NCBI GenBank assembly: GCA_946902875.1
Contig: OX336349.1
Location: 21,909,891 to 21,973,890 of the forward strand
Reading direction: 5' to 3'
DNA: 64,000 bases
Source of the DNA: Nematopogon swammerdamellus
Lineage: Eukaryota; Arthropoda; Insecta; Lepidoptera; Adelidae
How positions within the stretch are numbered: the first letter of the stretch is position 1; every line of letters begins with the position of its first letter. Positions 51,607 through 61,439 of this stretch are shown here, one piece after another. A program made the translations under genes and the position numbers. The notes below the pieces were generated by a model. The model did no database searches. It was given only the letters and a program-made list of their open reading frames with translations, and was not told where the DNA came from.

Positions 51607-51995
51607 GTGGTGCTCACGGTCGATCGCAAGAGGCTTTAAGGTCGATCGCTGAAAATATGTAGAGCAAAAAGTGAATTGTAGAAACATCTAAGAATTCATA
51701 ATATTTGATGTGACAAAAATTTTCCGGGTATGTCGTCTTTCAGAAGGACCGCAATAGTAACAGATGTAATGAACATATCTTACAAATCAAACAAAAATTA
51801 CTACAAATAATTGAACAACGAAAATGTTTGGTACAAGTGTCGATCTTACAACGTTAAATTTTTTGTAGGTGTTATGGGCTGACATCACGGATGTTGTAGG
51901 TGATGTAGCCAACCGTGTCAGTTTCCATAAAAAAAAAAAGGTAGATCTTCATAGAAATAAGTATGGGCATCACCTCTCATCATTACGAGTGCACA
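51607..51995. mobile_element. Possible hAT-like MITE interrupted by a SINE tail
   Basis: CAGTGGTGCTCACGGTCGAT at 51607 resembles hAT ends (CAGTGGTTCTCA), and GGTCGATCGC is repeated soon after. A candidate right end is TGGGCATCACCTC near 51985. The two ends match poorly and no 8-bp duplication was found, so the call is weak. A SINE tail (51869-51941) sits inside. Confidence 0.3.
51869..51941 (+). mobile_element. 5'-truncated SINE tail
   Basis: GGTGTTATGGGCTGACATCA, GGATGTTGTAGGTGATGTAG, CAACCGTGTCAGTTTCCATA and a poly-A run. GTAG stands on both sides (TTTGTAG before, GTAGATC after), consistent with a short target duplication. Confidence 0.7.
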
Positions 51996-52270
51996 GGTAG
52001 GAGTGTTACCTCGCCGACCCGACCGACCGCGTCGCCCTCGCCGCATCAGCTGTACTGTAGTCAATGTGCGTGTGTTGTGTGTGGTGATGTATATTCGTAG
52101 CGTAGGTAGGTGTGTGTGTGTGTGACCTACGCTACGAGCGGGCGGCGCGGGCGGCGCGTTGTCGCTTTCTGTTTCGCGTAGAGTCCGAGTGTTATTTCTG
52201 TACGTCTGTTATTTCTGTACGGCGCGGCGGCGCGACGGTGCACTATGGGCGAATCGGATGATCGAAGTAT
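51996..52270. other. Reck intron 2: nothing recognised; short (GT)n
   Basis: GC-rich DNA with a (GT)n run near 52110 and a duplicated TTATTTCTGTACG at about 52191 and 52208. Confidence 0.4.
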
Positions 52271-52277
52271 TACGGAT

Positions 52278-52510
52278 TTATAAAAAGCGGTCAAGTGCGA
52301 GCCGAACTCGCGTGGAAAGGGTAAATTCGTACATTTACGCTATGCGTTCGTGTCATCAAACTCTATGTATATAACTATATGTACCAAATTTCAACTTATT
52401 TCGTCCAGATTCGGAGAAAATAAGCTGTATCAAACGGACAGACAGACACAAGAGGGATCCTATAAGGGTTCCGTTTTTTCCTCTTTTAAGGTATAGAACC
52501 CTAAAAACGA
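52278..52510 (+). repeat. GGGTTCCGTA-family repeat, complete-looking copy
   Basis: It begins AAAAAGCGGTCAAGTGCGAG and contains ACCAAATTTCAACTTATTTC and ACGGACAGACAGACACA. It ends CCTATAAGGGTTCCGTTTTT, CCTCTTTTAAGG, TAGAACCCTAAAAACG. It serves as reference for the fragments at 13112, 14038, 46085 and 61440. Confidence 0.6.
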
Positions 52511-52630
52511 ACACGTATTTATAAAATAAAAAAATAAAAAATAACCACAGAAATGTCTAATTAGACCATTTATACCGGGTGTCTGATGTGATGAGTGATG
52601 CTGATGACCATAGGTCAAACATAAAGCAAA

Positions 52631-52682
52631 CCCAAAGAGTTTTACTACGTCGCTGCGCTGCGACGTTATACAAACTTTTTGA
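52631..52682. repeat. AAAGAGTTT..ACGTCG hairpin
   Basis: CAAAGAGTTTTACTACGTCG is followed by CTGCGCTGCGACGTTATACA and AACTTTTTG, an imperfect palindrome of the motif seen at 3741, 8068 and 12416. Confidence 0.6.
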
Positions 52683-52695
52683 GCAAACCAAATAC

Positions 52696-52860
52696 TCCTG
52701 AGCCTATTTGGAGCAAAAAAGTTAGATGACATTTTGTTCTACGGTGAACTTTTTTTTTCCATACTAAACTAAATACATTTTATTTAGTTTAGTATGGAAA
52801 AAAAAAGTTCACCGTAGAACAAAATGTCATCTAACTTTTTTGCTCCAAATAGGCTCAGGA
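52696..52860. repeat. 165-bp palindrome, perfect arms of 80 bp
   Basis: The left arm starts TCCTGAGCCTATTTGGAGCA and runs to ACTAAATA. After a 5-nt centre (CATTT) the right arm begins TATTTAGT and ends TGCTCCAAATAGGCTCAGGA. I found no mismatch between the arms, including equal runs of nine T and nine A. Flanking DNA is not complementary. No other copy of this sequence is in the window. Confidence 0.92.
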
Positions 52861-53203
52861 ATGCCTGCTTTGACGGTTTTTTAAAATAATCCTATGGGAG
52901 CCTGCTATCAGCCCACAGTGCGGTGGCGGGCGACACAAAGACATGTTGGCGCGCTGCTGGCTGGCTGGCTGATTGGTCGGCGCGGCGGAGCGGCGGAGAG
53001 TATTCTGGTACAGTCTCCACTCTAGTAACATGCATATATGAAACTGAATTTTATTCACATTTAGGTAGCATGAGTGCGCCAGAAATGAAGAAGGTATTAG
53101 CGGAGTTTGTGAGCTGGCTGTGCTGCTGCGGGGGCGCGGCGCGGAGGGTGCGGAGGTTGGCCTGCCTGCAGCTGGCAACTGGACGCGTGATTCTGGCCGC
53201 TGG

Positions 53204-53332
53204 CACAGATTACTTAATAGTTACTTCGTAACAGATAAATCACTCCATAGAATAAGTTCCATAACTTCGGCTTTAATAGCCTACTGTTTTACGTCGCCAA
53301 TCACTGCGTGCGAAAATGTACCTAAACGATCG
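53204..53332 (-). repeat. ~129-bp conserved unit, minus-strand copy
   Basis: CACAGATTACTTAATAGTTA, CTTCGTAACAGATAAATCAC and GGCTTTAATAGCCTACTGTT match the reverse complement of 39102-39230 almost base for base. Confidence 0.6.
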
Positions 53333-54250
53333 TCTGTAGAGCCGCCAAACAATGAATACGACATACAAACAAATAGCTCGGAAAATAAACACCACCAGGC
53401 GGAGCATAGCGCGGACAAGCCACGGGCGCACAAGCCACGGGCGGCGGGCCCCGGAGCGGACTCCGGGTTCGGCGCGGCGAGGAGCCCTCTGCGATCTCGT
53501 TTGATGCTTCGCTTAGTATAGTAGCTGCATTTCGACCGAAAAGCGAGCGCCGCCCGCCTACTGACTGCTAGTCTGCCACTCACCCGCCCCGCCCGCCCGC
53601 ACACACTACGCGCCAGAACCTGAAGGCATCGCGCTGCCTCAGCCGGCAGCCGGCCGACGACGACGGGAGGGTAGCGCTGTAGCGCTGTAGCGCTGTAGCT
53701 CCGGTTCTCGCTCGCCTCCCGAGCGCTATAATTGAATTTGGTGCACATTCTTATCTTCCGCCAATAGAGATAAGCAGTTACCTGTTGAGTGTGCATCGGC
53801 GCCTGGTACCGGCAGCCCCGCGCGCTCGCTCCGCCGCTAGACTTCTCACTTGTCTAGTCTAGACTTGGTCGCTCGCTCGCTCCACCCACACACCGCGCCG
53901 CCGCGCCGCCCCGGCTGGCCGCTCGCTCCCGGCGCGGGCGGGGCAGGCGGGGCGGCCGCTCTCCGGAGAGACGTCAACTTTCTGCCGTGATCGTCACCCG
54001 TCGAACTATGCCAGAGCCGACTGTCATTCGTCTCCCTCAGAGCCTCAGAGGGAGACAATAACAGTTGGCTCTGACTATGCCCGTCGGTTGCTGCATCTCA
54101 GCAGCTCACTCACTTCACGTCATTCCTCTCTCAATCTCCACAATCATAACTATCATACACGATGTACAATTATTGTTATTACCTATTATAAAAAAAAAAA
54201 AACATTATTTTGTCCATTTATTTATAAGAATTTTACATAGTACACGCCTA
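53333..54250. other. Reck intron 2: no gene recognised; GC-rich patches
   Basis: CpG-rich blocks at 53570-53720 and 53800-53970, a triple GTAGCGCT repeat near 53685, and a small hairpin GTCTCCCT/AGGGAGAC at about 54031-54057. Open frames on both strands carry no recognised domain. Confidence 0.35.
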
Positions 54251-54264
54251 GTATGAAAATACAA

Positions 54265-54585
54265 AAATATAAAAACCGCCTTCAAAAACGTATGAAATAA
54301 AAAAAATTTAACCCTAGAGTTGAAGGCGGTGTTGTGATTTCTGTAGCCTTCTTCAGCACGGTTTTTATATATTTATTTATTATTATTTCTTTTATAGTTT
54401 TAGTTTTAGGTAATTTTAATTTAGGTAGTTTTAGTTTATATTTGTTATCTAATATTAATAATTTAATTGTCTAAATAAAGATATTTTGAATTTTCAAAAT
54501 TGGTTCACCCAGTCGAAAGTTCTGAGGTAACAAACTTAAAAAAAAATATAAAAAAAATACAGTCGAATTGAGAACCTCATCTAAA
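54265..54585. mobile_element. Palindromic repeat family, copy C (degenerate)
   Basis: TATAAAAACCGCCTTCAAAA, ACCCTAGAGTTGAAGGCGGT, then a degraded right arm (AGCACGGTTTTTATA). The distal flank includes CAAAATTGGTTCACCCAGTC and ACAGTCGAATTGAGAACCTC, showing that the GAATTGAGAACCTC block belongs to the same family. Confidence 0.6.
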
Positions 54586-54589
54586 ATTC

Positions 54590-55400
54590 CTATAAAACAA
54601 ATGTAATTTCCACCACCGCACCGCGGCGGGCCGGCGCAGCGGCGGCGCGGCTGGGCGAACCCTGGTTACGGATGGTCGGACCCTAGGGAGAGGAACCTTC
54701 AACCTCCGGACAATGCGTCCAGGCAGTGTCGAGCAGGGCTGCTTTCTGGATCTGGCCTTTGACCCAACCACTTCATCAGCGAGAGCCTCTCAAGGTGGCC
54801 GTCGAGGCTCTTCGCTATCAGTCCACCTGTTGGCGAGAAAGTATCATCGAGGGTTCTGCTTGGAGCGATTGATTGTGTTGTGAATTGTGATGTGATACAG
54901 CTTTTTCGAGTGACGTCTCAGATTTGTGGTATTAGCAAGGGTGGCATTCAGAATGTTACGTGTTTCAATGAGATCTCCCCGTTCTCTTCGTTCTTGCAGA
55001 GTGCTCGGGCCAAGGTTATCCAGCCGGCTTTCGTAGCTTTTATTTTTTAGTGCAGTTGGCATTTTTGTAGCCCTACGTTGTACACGAAGTAACTATTAAG
55101 TAATCTGTGGTTGTACTCGTTCCAGCAGGTCAATATCCTTCTTGAAGTAGGGACTCCAGATCTGGTATGCATACTCCAGCATAGGAAGGACGTAGGTTTT
55201 ATAAAGGTTTAGGTAGCTCAGGGGTTATTTATATGGGAGAAAGCTTTATTTATTGTGTACATTGAGTTTGCTCTCTTCACCGTAGTTATAATGTGTGTCT
55301 CCCATTTTAAATCTTCTGTGATTGTGACACCCAAATCTCTGTCTTCACACATTTCCCTGAAGAGTGTATGTTTTCCTAGGGTTTTCTTTTCCTATATGAA
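54590..55400 (-). pseudogene. LINE reverse-transcriptase C-terminal fragment
   Basis: On the minus strand, pieces read as TYVLPMLEYAYQIWSPYFKK, DIDLLERVQ, RRATKMPTALKNKSYESRL, RRERGDLIETRNIL and NLRRHSKKLYH. This is the usual end of jockey- or CR1-type LINE ORF2 in insects (LEYA..IWSP....D...LE..QRRATK). Stops and frame changes occur, and a 26-bp insert splits LERVQ from RRATK. The 3' limit is vague. Confidence 0.65.
55084..55109 (+). mobile_element. 26-bp truncated insertion of the conserved unit with 7-bp duplication
   Basis: ACGAAGTAACTATTAAGTAA plus TCTGTG equals the last 26 bases of the 129-bp unit (39205-39230). GTTGTAC stands on both sides (55077-55083 and 55110-55116). Without the insert, the LINE reads through LERVQRRATK, proving it is an insertion. 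Confidence 0.78.
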
Positions 55401-57005
55401 CGAACATACATTATCTAAAGCTTAAAAAAGGCTTTATTTGTTATAGTTAGATTTTTTTATAATAAACTGTCATTAGACATAAAACAATTTTAAACGCTAA
55501 ATTAACCTAATGTGAATAAAAAATAATTAGCTAACCATAATTTTTATCTAAGAGTCTGACTATTGTTTTCCCACTAAGCAATTTTGACAATTTGATACAC
55601 TTTGTATCTTTAGATTTTTAACATGACATTTCTTTGTACTTAATAAATTTATACTAATTGTTTTTGATTTGATATATTTAAGTATCAAAGCAATTGTCGA
55701 TGGCCGACACCAGATATAGTTAATGTCCGTGGTTAATGTTCATAGTTCAGAGTAGACAGATTCTTGAGTGCTGTAAATAATAAAGTTCTTGTGAGCCGAG
55801 CGAGCGGTATAGTATGGGATGGGATGGTATGGGTTAATTTTTTACGTGACTATAATACTACTAACAATAGATTGTGTCTTGCGAAGTTTGTTTGTCAATT
55901 TTTCTTCGCATTGAAGAAAAATTGAAGAAATTTCCTTCTTCGAAATTTCATTTTTTATACATGTCCAAGCGCAGGTAGGTAACCTACCTATGGATTAAAT
56001 TATACAATAAACTTACTTTACTCTCAGACCAAGGAAAAAAATACCGAGCCATACGCAGGTGTACACGCATATCGACAGGCGGCTAAGCGTCAAAGTCAAA
56101 CACGACTCATGACAACTCCGTCTTTCCTTTTTTCTTCGTCTGAGGTTTTACTAGAAATTATAGCTAGCAACAAGTTCTCTGTACTGTCTCCTCTGTGGCA
56201 CGGACGCGGACCGGGCGGATGGAACGCGCTCCGCATGCAATGCGGCGACAAGTGATTGTGAGAAGGATGTCAAGCAAACACATTTAAATATTTTGATGTC
56301 AAGTTATGCTCCCCGCGTGCGGTGCGACGGGGCGGGGCGGGGTGGCGCGCGATTGTCTCCATGCTAATGTCGCCAATTCGTCGAATTATTCGTCGTTAAA
56401 TCTACTCACGACGTTACTCTTGCGGCCGGGCCGGGTTATTGTCGCACTCCCCCCGCCCGCCGCTCCCCGCGCTGCGCCGATCCGACATCGTATAGAAATG
56501 AACGCGTTGAATGTTAATGGGGCGAGCGAGCCGGTGTTGGGGGGCGCGTTGTGATGCAGCACGCTGCCTGCACGCTGGAAGTAATCTGTGACGCTGGGCT
56601 CCTCGGTGAGATCAGCCTCTCACATCACCCCGTGCCCTCAAATGTCATGAAAGGAATGAGCCGCCGCCCCCACTCACCTCACATCTCAGACGACATTGTT
56701 GAGTCCAGTTCCTGTTCTTATAATCTACTTTTTTTAGTACATTATTATAATGATGTTTAACCCCTCCGCTCGCGGCTCAACTACACTACAATCAGTTCAA
56801 TATACGAGTACTAAACTGGCTAAGTGCGCGCGGCGAGCGAGTCCCCATCCCCACCCTACCACCACGTAGCTGGCCTGCCTTTATTATTTTGTGGTTTTAC
56901 TTGGGAGTTTGCACTATATTCACACTAAGTTTGACGCTTCTTTGTCAGTTAAGTTTGTAACCTGTTAAAGTAGATTTTCAAATTCTTTATCACCTGCACG
57001 AATGC
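55401..57005. other. Reck intron 2: no gene recognised
   Basis: AT-rich to about 56040, then GC-rich at 56300-56560. An open frame at 56306-56554 has no splice context or motif. An inverted TTCTTCG/CGAAGAA cluster lies near 55905-55950. Confidence 0.35.
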
Positions 57006-57517
57006 TAGTCGACTACTTTGTACTCGTGGCATTTAAAAAAAACTATTTAAAAAAATATAAAAAACGCCTTCAAAAATATATGAAATAAAAAAATCTAACC
57101 CTAGAGTTGAAGGCGATCGGTTATTTTTGCTTGCTTTAGCATCGCCTTCAACTCTAGGGTTCGATTTTTTTATTTCATCCATTTTTGAAGGCGATTTTTA
57201 TATTTTTTGAAATAGTAGTTTTTGTTTCACAGTTTTTTTTAGTAATTTTTTGCTATTAATGTACTCGGCGGAATCGCTCTGCCGATTTTCACCACCACCC
57301 ACCACCGGCCACACGGGAGGCACCAGCTTTCAAATAAAAAAATAATCATCAAAATTGGTTCACCCAGTCGAAAGTTATGAGGGGACAAACATAAAAAAAT
57401 GACAATATCTCAAAAACTAAGCCATTTTTACTAAACCTAAAATTTGATATTCTGAGTGGTAATTAATTAGCAGCCCCTATCAGCTGTCGACGGATTATCG
57501 TCGGTTTTTGGGATTGT
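57006..57517. mobile_element. MITE remnant split by palindromic repeat copy D
   Basis: TACTTTGTACTCGTGGCATT (57011 on) and ACTAAGCCATTTTTACTAAA ... GCTGTCGACGGATTATCGTC (57417-57503) match the left and right interior of the 46438-46701 MITE. Between them, about 57046-57400, lies a palindromic-family copy (AAACGCCTTCAAAAATATAT, CTAGAGTTGAAGGCGATCGG, CATCGCCTTCAACTCTAGGG) with its usual flank. The MITE is therefore older and has lost its left end. Confidence 0.78.
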
Positions 57518-57632
57518 ATATTGCTGTTTCATGATATAACAAAAACAAAAAACTTAAAAAAACACGTTCCTTGTGTGGGGACCCCCCCCTTAATTTTTCA
57601 TTATTTGTTAGGATATTCACCTACGTTAATAA

Positions 57633-57735
57633 CACATGTTCTGTGAAAATTTCAACCGGCTACCTAACTATTACGGTTCAAAAGGTACAGCCCTCTGACT
57701 GACAGACGGACAGACAGGCCGCGCGTAGGCATGTA
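57633..57735 (+). repeat. Dispersed repeat with GACAGACGGACAGACAG
   Basis: GTGAAAATTTCAACCGGCTA and ACGGTTCAAAAGGTACAG match 41570-41680. Confidence 0.5.
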
Positions 57736-57995
57736 GGCATCCGTGATGCGGAAACCTAAACATTTATATTTGTTTGTTCCTTTGTTCGTCTTCTATGCGT
57801 TGCGATGAAACCTTGGTGGGTTGTTGTGCCGCGCCAGCGAAGGTTTCTGACAAAAAAAAAAATTACCGCGGGCAAAACCCAGTCAACAATATCATCTGTA
57901 GGAATATGTACGAACCTGGTGGATTGTGGTGGGTGAGTGTTGTTCGTGTGGTTCTACAGAAGTGTTTAGTAATAGTTGTGCGTTGTTGTTTGCAG

Positions 57996-58079
57996 ATGTC
58001 GCTGGCGGAGATCGCAGCGGACGGCGCGATGCGCGAGGACCGCATCAGCAACGTCTACAAGTTCTGCTCGCCGGCGCTC
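57996..58079 (+). CDS. Reck: Reck exon 3: fifth cysteine of CC motif 1
   Basis: An 84-nt exon with acceptor TTGTTTGCAG| and donor CTC|GTGAGT, phase 0 at both ends. It encodes 28 residues including SLAEIAADGAMREDRIS and NVYKFCSPAL. Placed after ...CRSVCEK from exon 2, it supplies the helix-forming stretch and the fifth cysteine of the first RECK CC motif (VC-x25-C). The spacing to the sixth cysteine in exon 4 is C-x9-C, as in vertebrate RECK. In exon 3 codons the third position is almost always G or C, unlike the surrounding intron. The initial ATG is internal, not a start. A 93-bp minisatellite begins 26 bp after the donor. Confidence 0.88.
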
Positions 58080-58105
58080 GTGAGTACTCCGCCCCGCCCC
58101 GCCCC

Positions 58106-59190
58106 GCCATCACTTTAACGGTGGTGAACACACAGGTAGAACTATAGCAGCAGAGCAGACACCAGCGCCAGCAGGTACAACACAACGCAGACAATGCCGC
58201 CATCACTTTAGCGGTGGTGAGCACACAGGTAGAACTATAGCAGCAGAGCAGACACCAGCGCCAGCAGGTACAACACAACGCAGACAATGCCGCCATCACT
58301 TTAGCGGTGGTGAGCACACAGGTAGAACTATAGCAGCAGAGCAGACACCAGCGCCAGCAGGTACAACACAACGCAGACAATGCCGCCATCACTTTAGCGG
58401 TGGTGAGCACACAGGTAGAACTATAGCAGCAGAGCAGACACCAGCGCCAGCAGGTACAACACAACGCAGACAATGCCGCCATCACTTTAGCGGTGGTGAA
58501 CACACCGGTAGAACTATAGCAGCAGAGCAGACACCAGCGCCAGCAGGTACAACACAACGCAGACAATGCCGCCATCACTTTAGCGGTGGTGAACACACCG
58601 GTAGAACTATAGCAGCAGAGCAGACACCAGCGCCAGCAGGTACAACACAACGCAGACAATGCCGCCATCACTTTAGCGGTGGTGAACACACCGGTAGAAC
58701 TATAGCAGCAGAGCAGACACCAGCGCCAGCAGGTACAACACAACGCAGACAATGCCGCCATCACTTTAGCGGTGGTGAACACACCGGTAGAACTATAGCA
58801 GCAGAGCAGACACCAGCGCCAGCAGGTACAACACAACGCAGACAATGCCGCCATCACTTTAGCGGTGGTGAACACACCGGTAGAACTATAGCAGCAGAGC
58901 AGACACCAGCGCCAGCAGGTACAACACAACGCAGACAATGCCGCCATCACTTTAGCGGTGGTGAACACACCGGTAGAACTATAGCAGCAGAGCAGACACC
59001 AGCGCCAGCAGGTACAACACAACGCAGACAATGCCGCCATCACTTTAGCGGTGGTGAACACACCGGTAGAACTATAGCAGCAGAGCAGACACCAGCGCCA
59101 GCAGGTACAACACAACGCAGACAATGCCGCCATCACTTTAGCGGTGGTGAACACACAGGTAGAACTATAGCAGCAGAGCAGATACCAGCG
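58106..59190. repeat. 93-bp minisatellite in Reck intron 3, about 11.7 copies
   Basis: GCCATCACTTTAGCGGTGGT starts each unit; starts are 93 bp apart. Units also contain AGAACTATAGCAGCAGAGCA and CGCCAGCAGGTACAACACAA. The first four and the last unit have CACACAGGTAG, the middle ones CACACCGGTAG, so there are two variants in blocks. A long minus-strand frame (31-residue period) is an artefact of the period being divisible by three. Confidence 0.93.
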
Positions 59191-59845
59191 CTTTACTTCT
59201 AGGTTTATTATCGAATTAGTCGGACCGTGGTGCCTGTAGTCTGTAGCTACAAACTCAGGATAATCCTCACCTCGCACGGGGGTTATTTGTTGGAGAGCGA
59301 GATCGAAGTAGAATGTTGTGAGGAAGCTCGCGTAAGCCGACACCGACCCATTGTCCTCCGGTCCCGGCCGCCGCCCCCCCGCGCCGCCGCCGCCCGGTAC
59401 CGCGCGCGCGGCTCGCTCCCGCAGGCTGTTGCGGGTCGCCTTCGCCTCCTGCTTTGTATATTGCTGATAGAAAGGGCGGTATGTTGTGTGTGTCGTCTAA
59501 TGTTCCATTCGGTGTAGGGGCGTTGGCGGTAGAGGCGGCGACGCGGGGGCTCGGGGTATGCATTGTACAGGCCCAGCAGATCGAGTTACCTCACAACAGA
59601 TACTCGGGCGGGCGTGGGCGGGGCACAATGTTCGTCTGATCTGATTATAGAATAATTTGACGTCGAATGATATATCACTACACTAGAGTTATTTGTTAAA
59701 ACTCTTTTTAGTAAAAACTTTTTAACAAAAAATGAAACCGACGAAAAAAGAAACTAAAAAGCGAGCTAAAAAGCGAAAAATAAAATAAAGCTTTTTAGTC
59801 TTAATAAAAAAGGTAGCCGGGGGTCCGGGGGTGATGGATGAGAAG
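59191..59845. other. Reck intron 3: no gene recognised; GC-rich block
   Basis: A CpG-rich stretch lies at 59350-59430 and AT-rich DNA at 59640-59810. Open frames on both strands have no recognised domain. Confidence 0.35.
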
Positions 59846-59847
59846 AG

Positions 59848-59945
59848 CGGAAGACCGCGTGTGGTGGCGTGCCTTGGGAGAGGTCTGTGTCCAGCAGTGG
59901 ACCGACACAGGCTGATGATGATGATGATGACGATGATGAGTCTTA
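59848..59945 (+). pseudogene. RTE-type LINE 3' end with (TGA)n tail
   Basis: One frame reads RAEDRVWWRALGEVCVQQWTDTG and stops. It is followed by a GATGATGATGATGATGACGA tail. This is the third RTE-type end in the window and is again severely 5'-truncated. Confidence 0.75.
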
Positions 59946-60454
59946 ATAAATAAGCACCTAAACTAATGTAAGTAACTAATTTTGAGTCAGATTAAGTATC
60001 TTCCAACTTAAGGAATAGTGCAAGTTTCATCAAAATCGGTTCAGTAGTTTTTAAGATATGGAATGTTAAGTGTGTACCAATCACTGGAAAACACGTCGTC
60101 GACTTAACGCCCAATTCTACGCAGAACTTGTTGTGTGATATTAAAAAGAGTGAAATAAAAAAATGTTTAAAAAAAACATTGAACCTACTTAAAAAAAACC
60201 ACTAGTACTTAAAAGTGTTACATTTTGATTTATATTCGGACTCTTTAGTTGAAAAAGGACGTACCCGGTTTCAGGGGGTCAGGATCCACCCCGAAAATAA
60301 AATGGCCCGAACCACACTCTAAAAAAGTTACTTAAATCAAAACATGTCAAAAACCATTCCGTTAATAATTTGCGTATATAATTTAATTTGTGGAAATTGT
60401 TTAGCTTTTAAAATTTTTAAGGAACTTTAAGGTAATCATTAACGTGGCTGGAGG
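59946..60454. other. Reck intron 3: no gene recognised
   Basis: AT-rich DNA with the phrase CATCAAAATCGGTTCAGTAG, common in non-autonomous elements of moths. Confidence 0.35.
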
Positions 60455-60620
60455 TACAACCCGGTACAAAAACACACCTGAAAATTGATAGATTTGTGCT
60501 TTTGTACCGCCTTCAACTCAAGGGTCCGAATATAAATCAAAAACACTTTTAGGTTCAAGTTGTTTTTTTTAAGTCGGTTCAAGGTTTTTTGAATAGATAC
60601 GAGGTACGATTTAAACTCAT
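60455..60620. repeat. Relic of the palindromic repeat family
   Basis: TTGTACCGCCTTCAACTCAA then GGGTCCGAATATAAATCA and TTTTAAGTCGGTTCAAGGTT recall the right arm of the palindromic family (CACCGCCTTCAACTCTAGGG, AAGTCGGTT). The left arm is not recognisable. Confidence 0.4.
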
Positions 60621-60970
60621 TATGGCGACGTTTTGCTATTTTGTGTTTATGTAGGTACGGCCCCAACGCGATTGCAGTAAAAAAAAAACTTTAAAATATA
60701 GGTATGGTTTATGCTGAATAAAACCAAATATAATTGCGAAATTATTAATTATTAGGACATTGGAATTTTGTACTATATAAATGAGAGCATTATGGCCATG
60801 AAATACCCGGTGACACGGACGCGCCGCGCGCCGCCTCCGACGCGCCCCGTGGTGGTGGTTGCGCAGCGAAATTGGAAAATGGTTCTGGATAAAATAGGTA
60901 AGTAATAAAAAGAGATGAATAACTACAGTACTATGGATATACTATATGCATTACTGTGTGCTTGTTCCAG

Positions 60971-61007
60971 ATAGACTTCTGGATCTGCATGAACGAGACT
61001 ATCCAAG
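60971..61007 (+). CDS. Reck: Reck exon 4: sixth cysteine of CC motif 1
   Basis: A 37-nt exon with acceptor TGCTTGTTCCAG| and donor ATCCAAG|GTTTGC (weak beyond GT). It enters in phase 0 from exon 3 and leaves in phase 1. It encodes IDFWICMNETIQ, which matches the well-known W-x-CMN segment of RECK after the fifth cysteine (vertebrate form EIWNCMNSS). With exons 2 and 3 it completes six cysteines in the first CC motif. A putative alternative exon upstream (60867-60897) would break the frame and is not needed. The gene continues beyond this window or in parts of it I could not recognise. Confidence 0.85.
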
Positions 61008-61195
61008 GTTTGCCATTCTATTATTTATCAAAACACTTCATTACACGGTCACCTACTGCACCCCCGCCCCGCCCCCGATGTCAGCCCTTACCTTGGTGAA
61101 CTAGGTACCTTGGCGTGCTTACCTATGCTCGTGCCGGCTACACTGCACTGGACGCAAATCATAATTCCTTTGTGAGACGATCGTGATCATAAGCA
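61008..61195. other. Start of Reck intron 4
   Basis: No further exon recognised; C-rich patch near 61055. Confidence 0.4.
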
Positions 61196-61439
61196 CACCT
61201 GGGCGCGGTCAGTTACTTGGATGGGTTCGGATTCCACGTAAAACTGTGGGCAGTGGCGGCGCAAGACCTAAATTTGATGTGGGCAAGATATATTTTGCGA
61301 GGCCCCCCTCTCTGGGGGCACTAGAGGATGGATTTTGTGGATTTTCACTGTCGAAATGAATTTCCGGTATACTTACCGATTAAATGAAACTTTTTTGTCA
61401 GCATACCTTTCGTCGATGAAAGTAAAAAAAGCCGCAAGT

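Noticed and set aside
51607..51995. Confident hAT MITE call
   Set aside because: Only the left end resembles a hAT terminus; no matching right end or 8-bp duplication was found, so it stays a low-confidence entry.
58045..59343. 432-codon minus-strand frame rich in Cys and Trp
   Set aside because: It is the complement of the 93-bp minisatellite and runs antisense across the end of Reck exon 3.
60867..60897. Cryptic exon RNWKMVLDKI with donor ATAG|GTAAGT
   Set aside because: It would enter in phase 0 and leave in phase 1, breaking exon 4, and it would insert residues between the fifth and sixth cysteines whose C-x9-C spacing is already correct.
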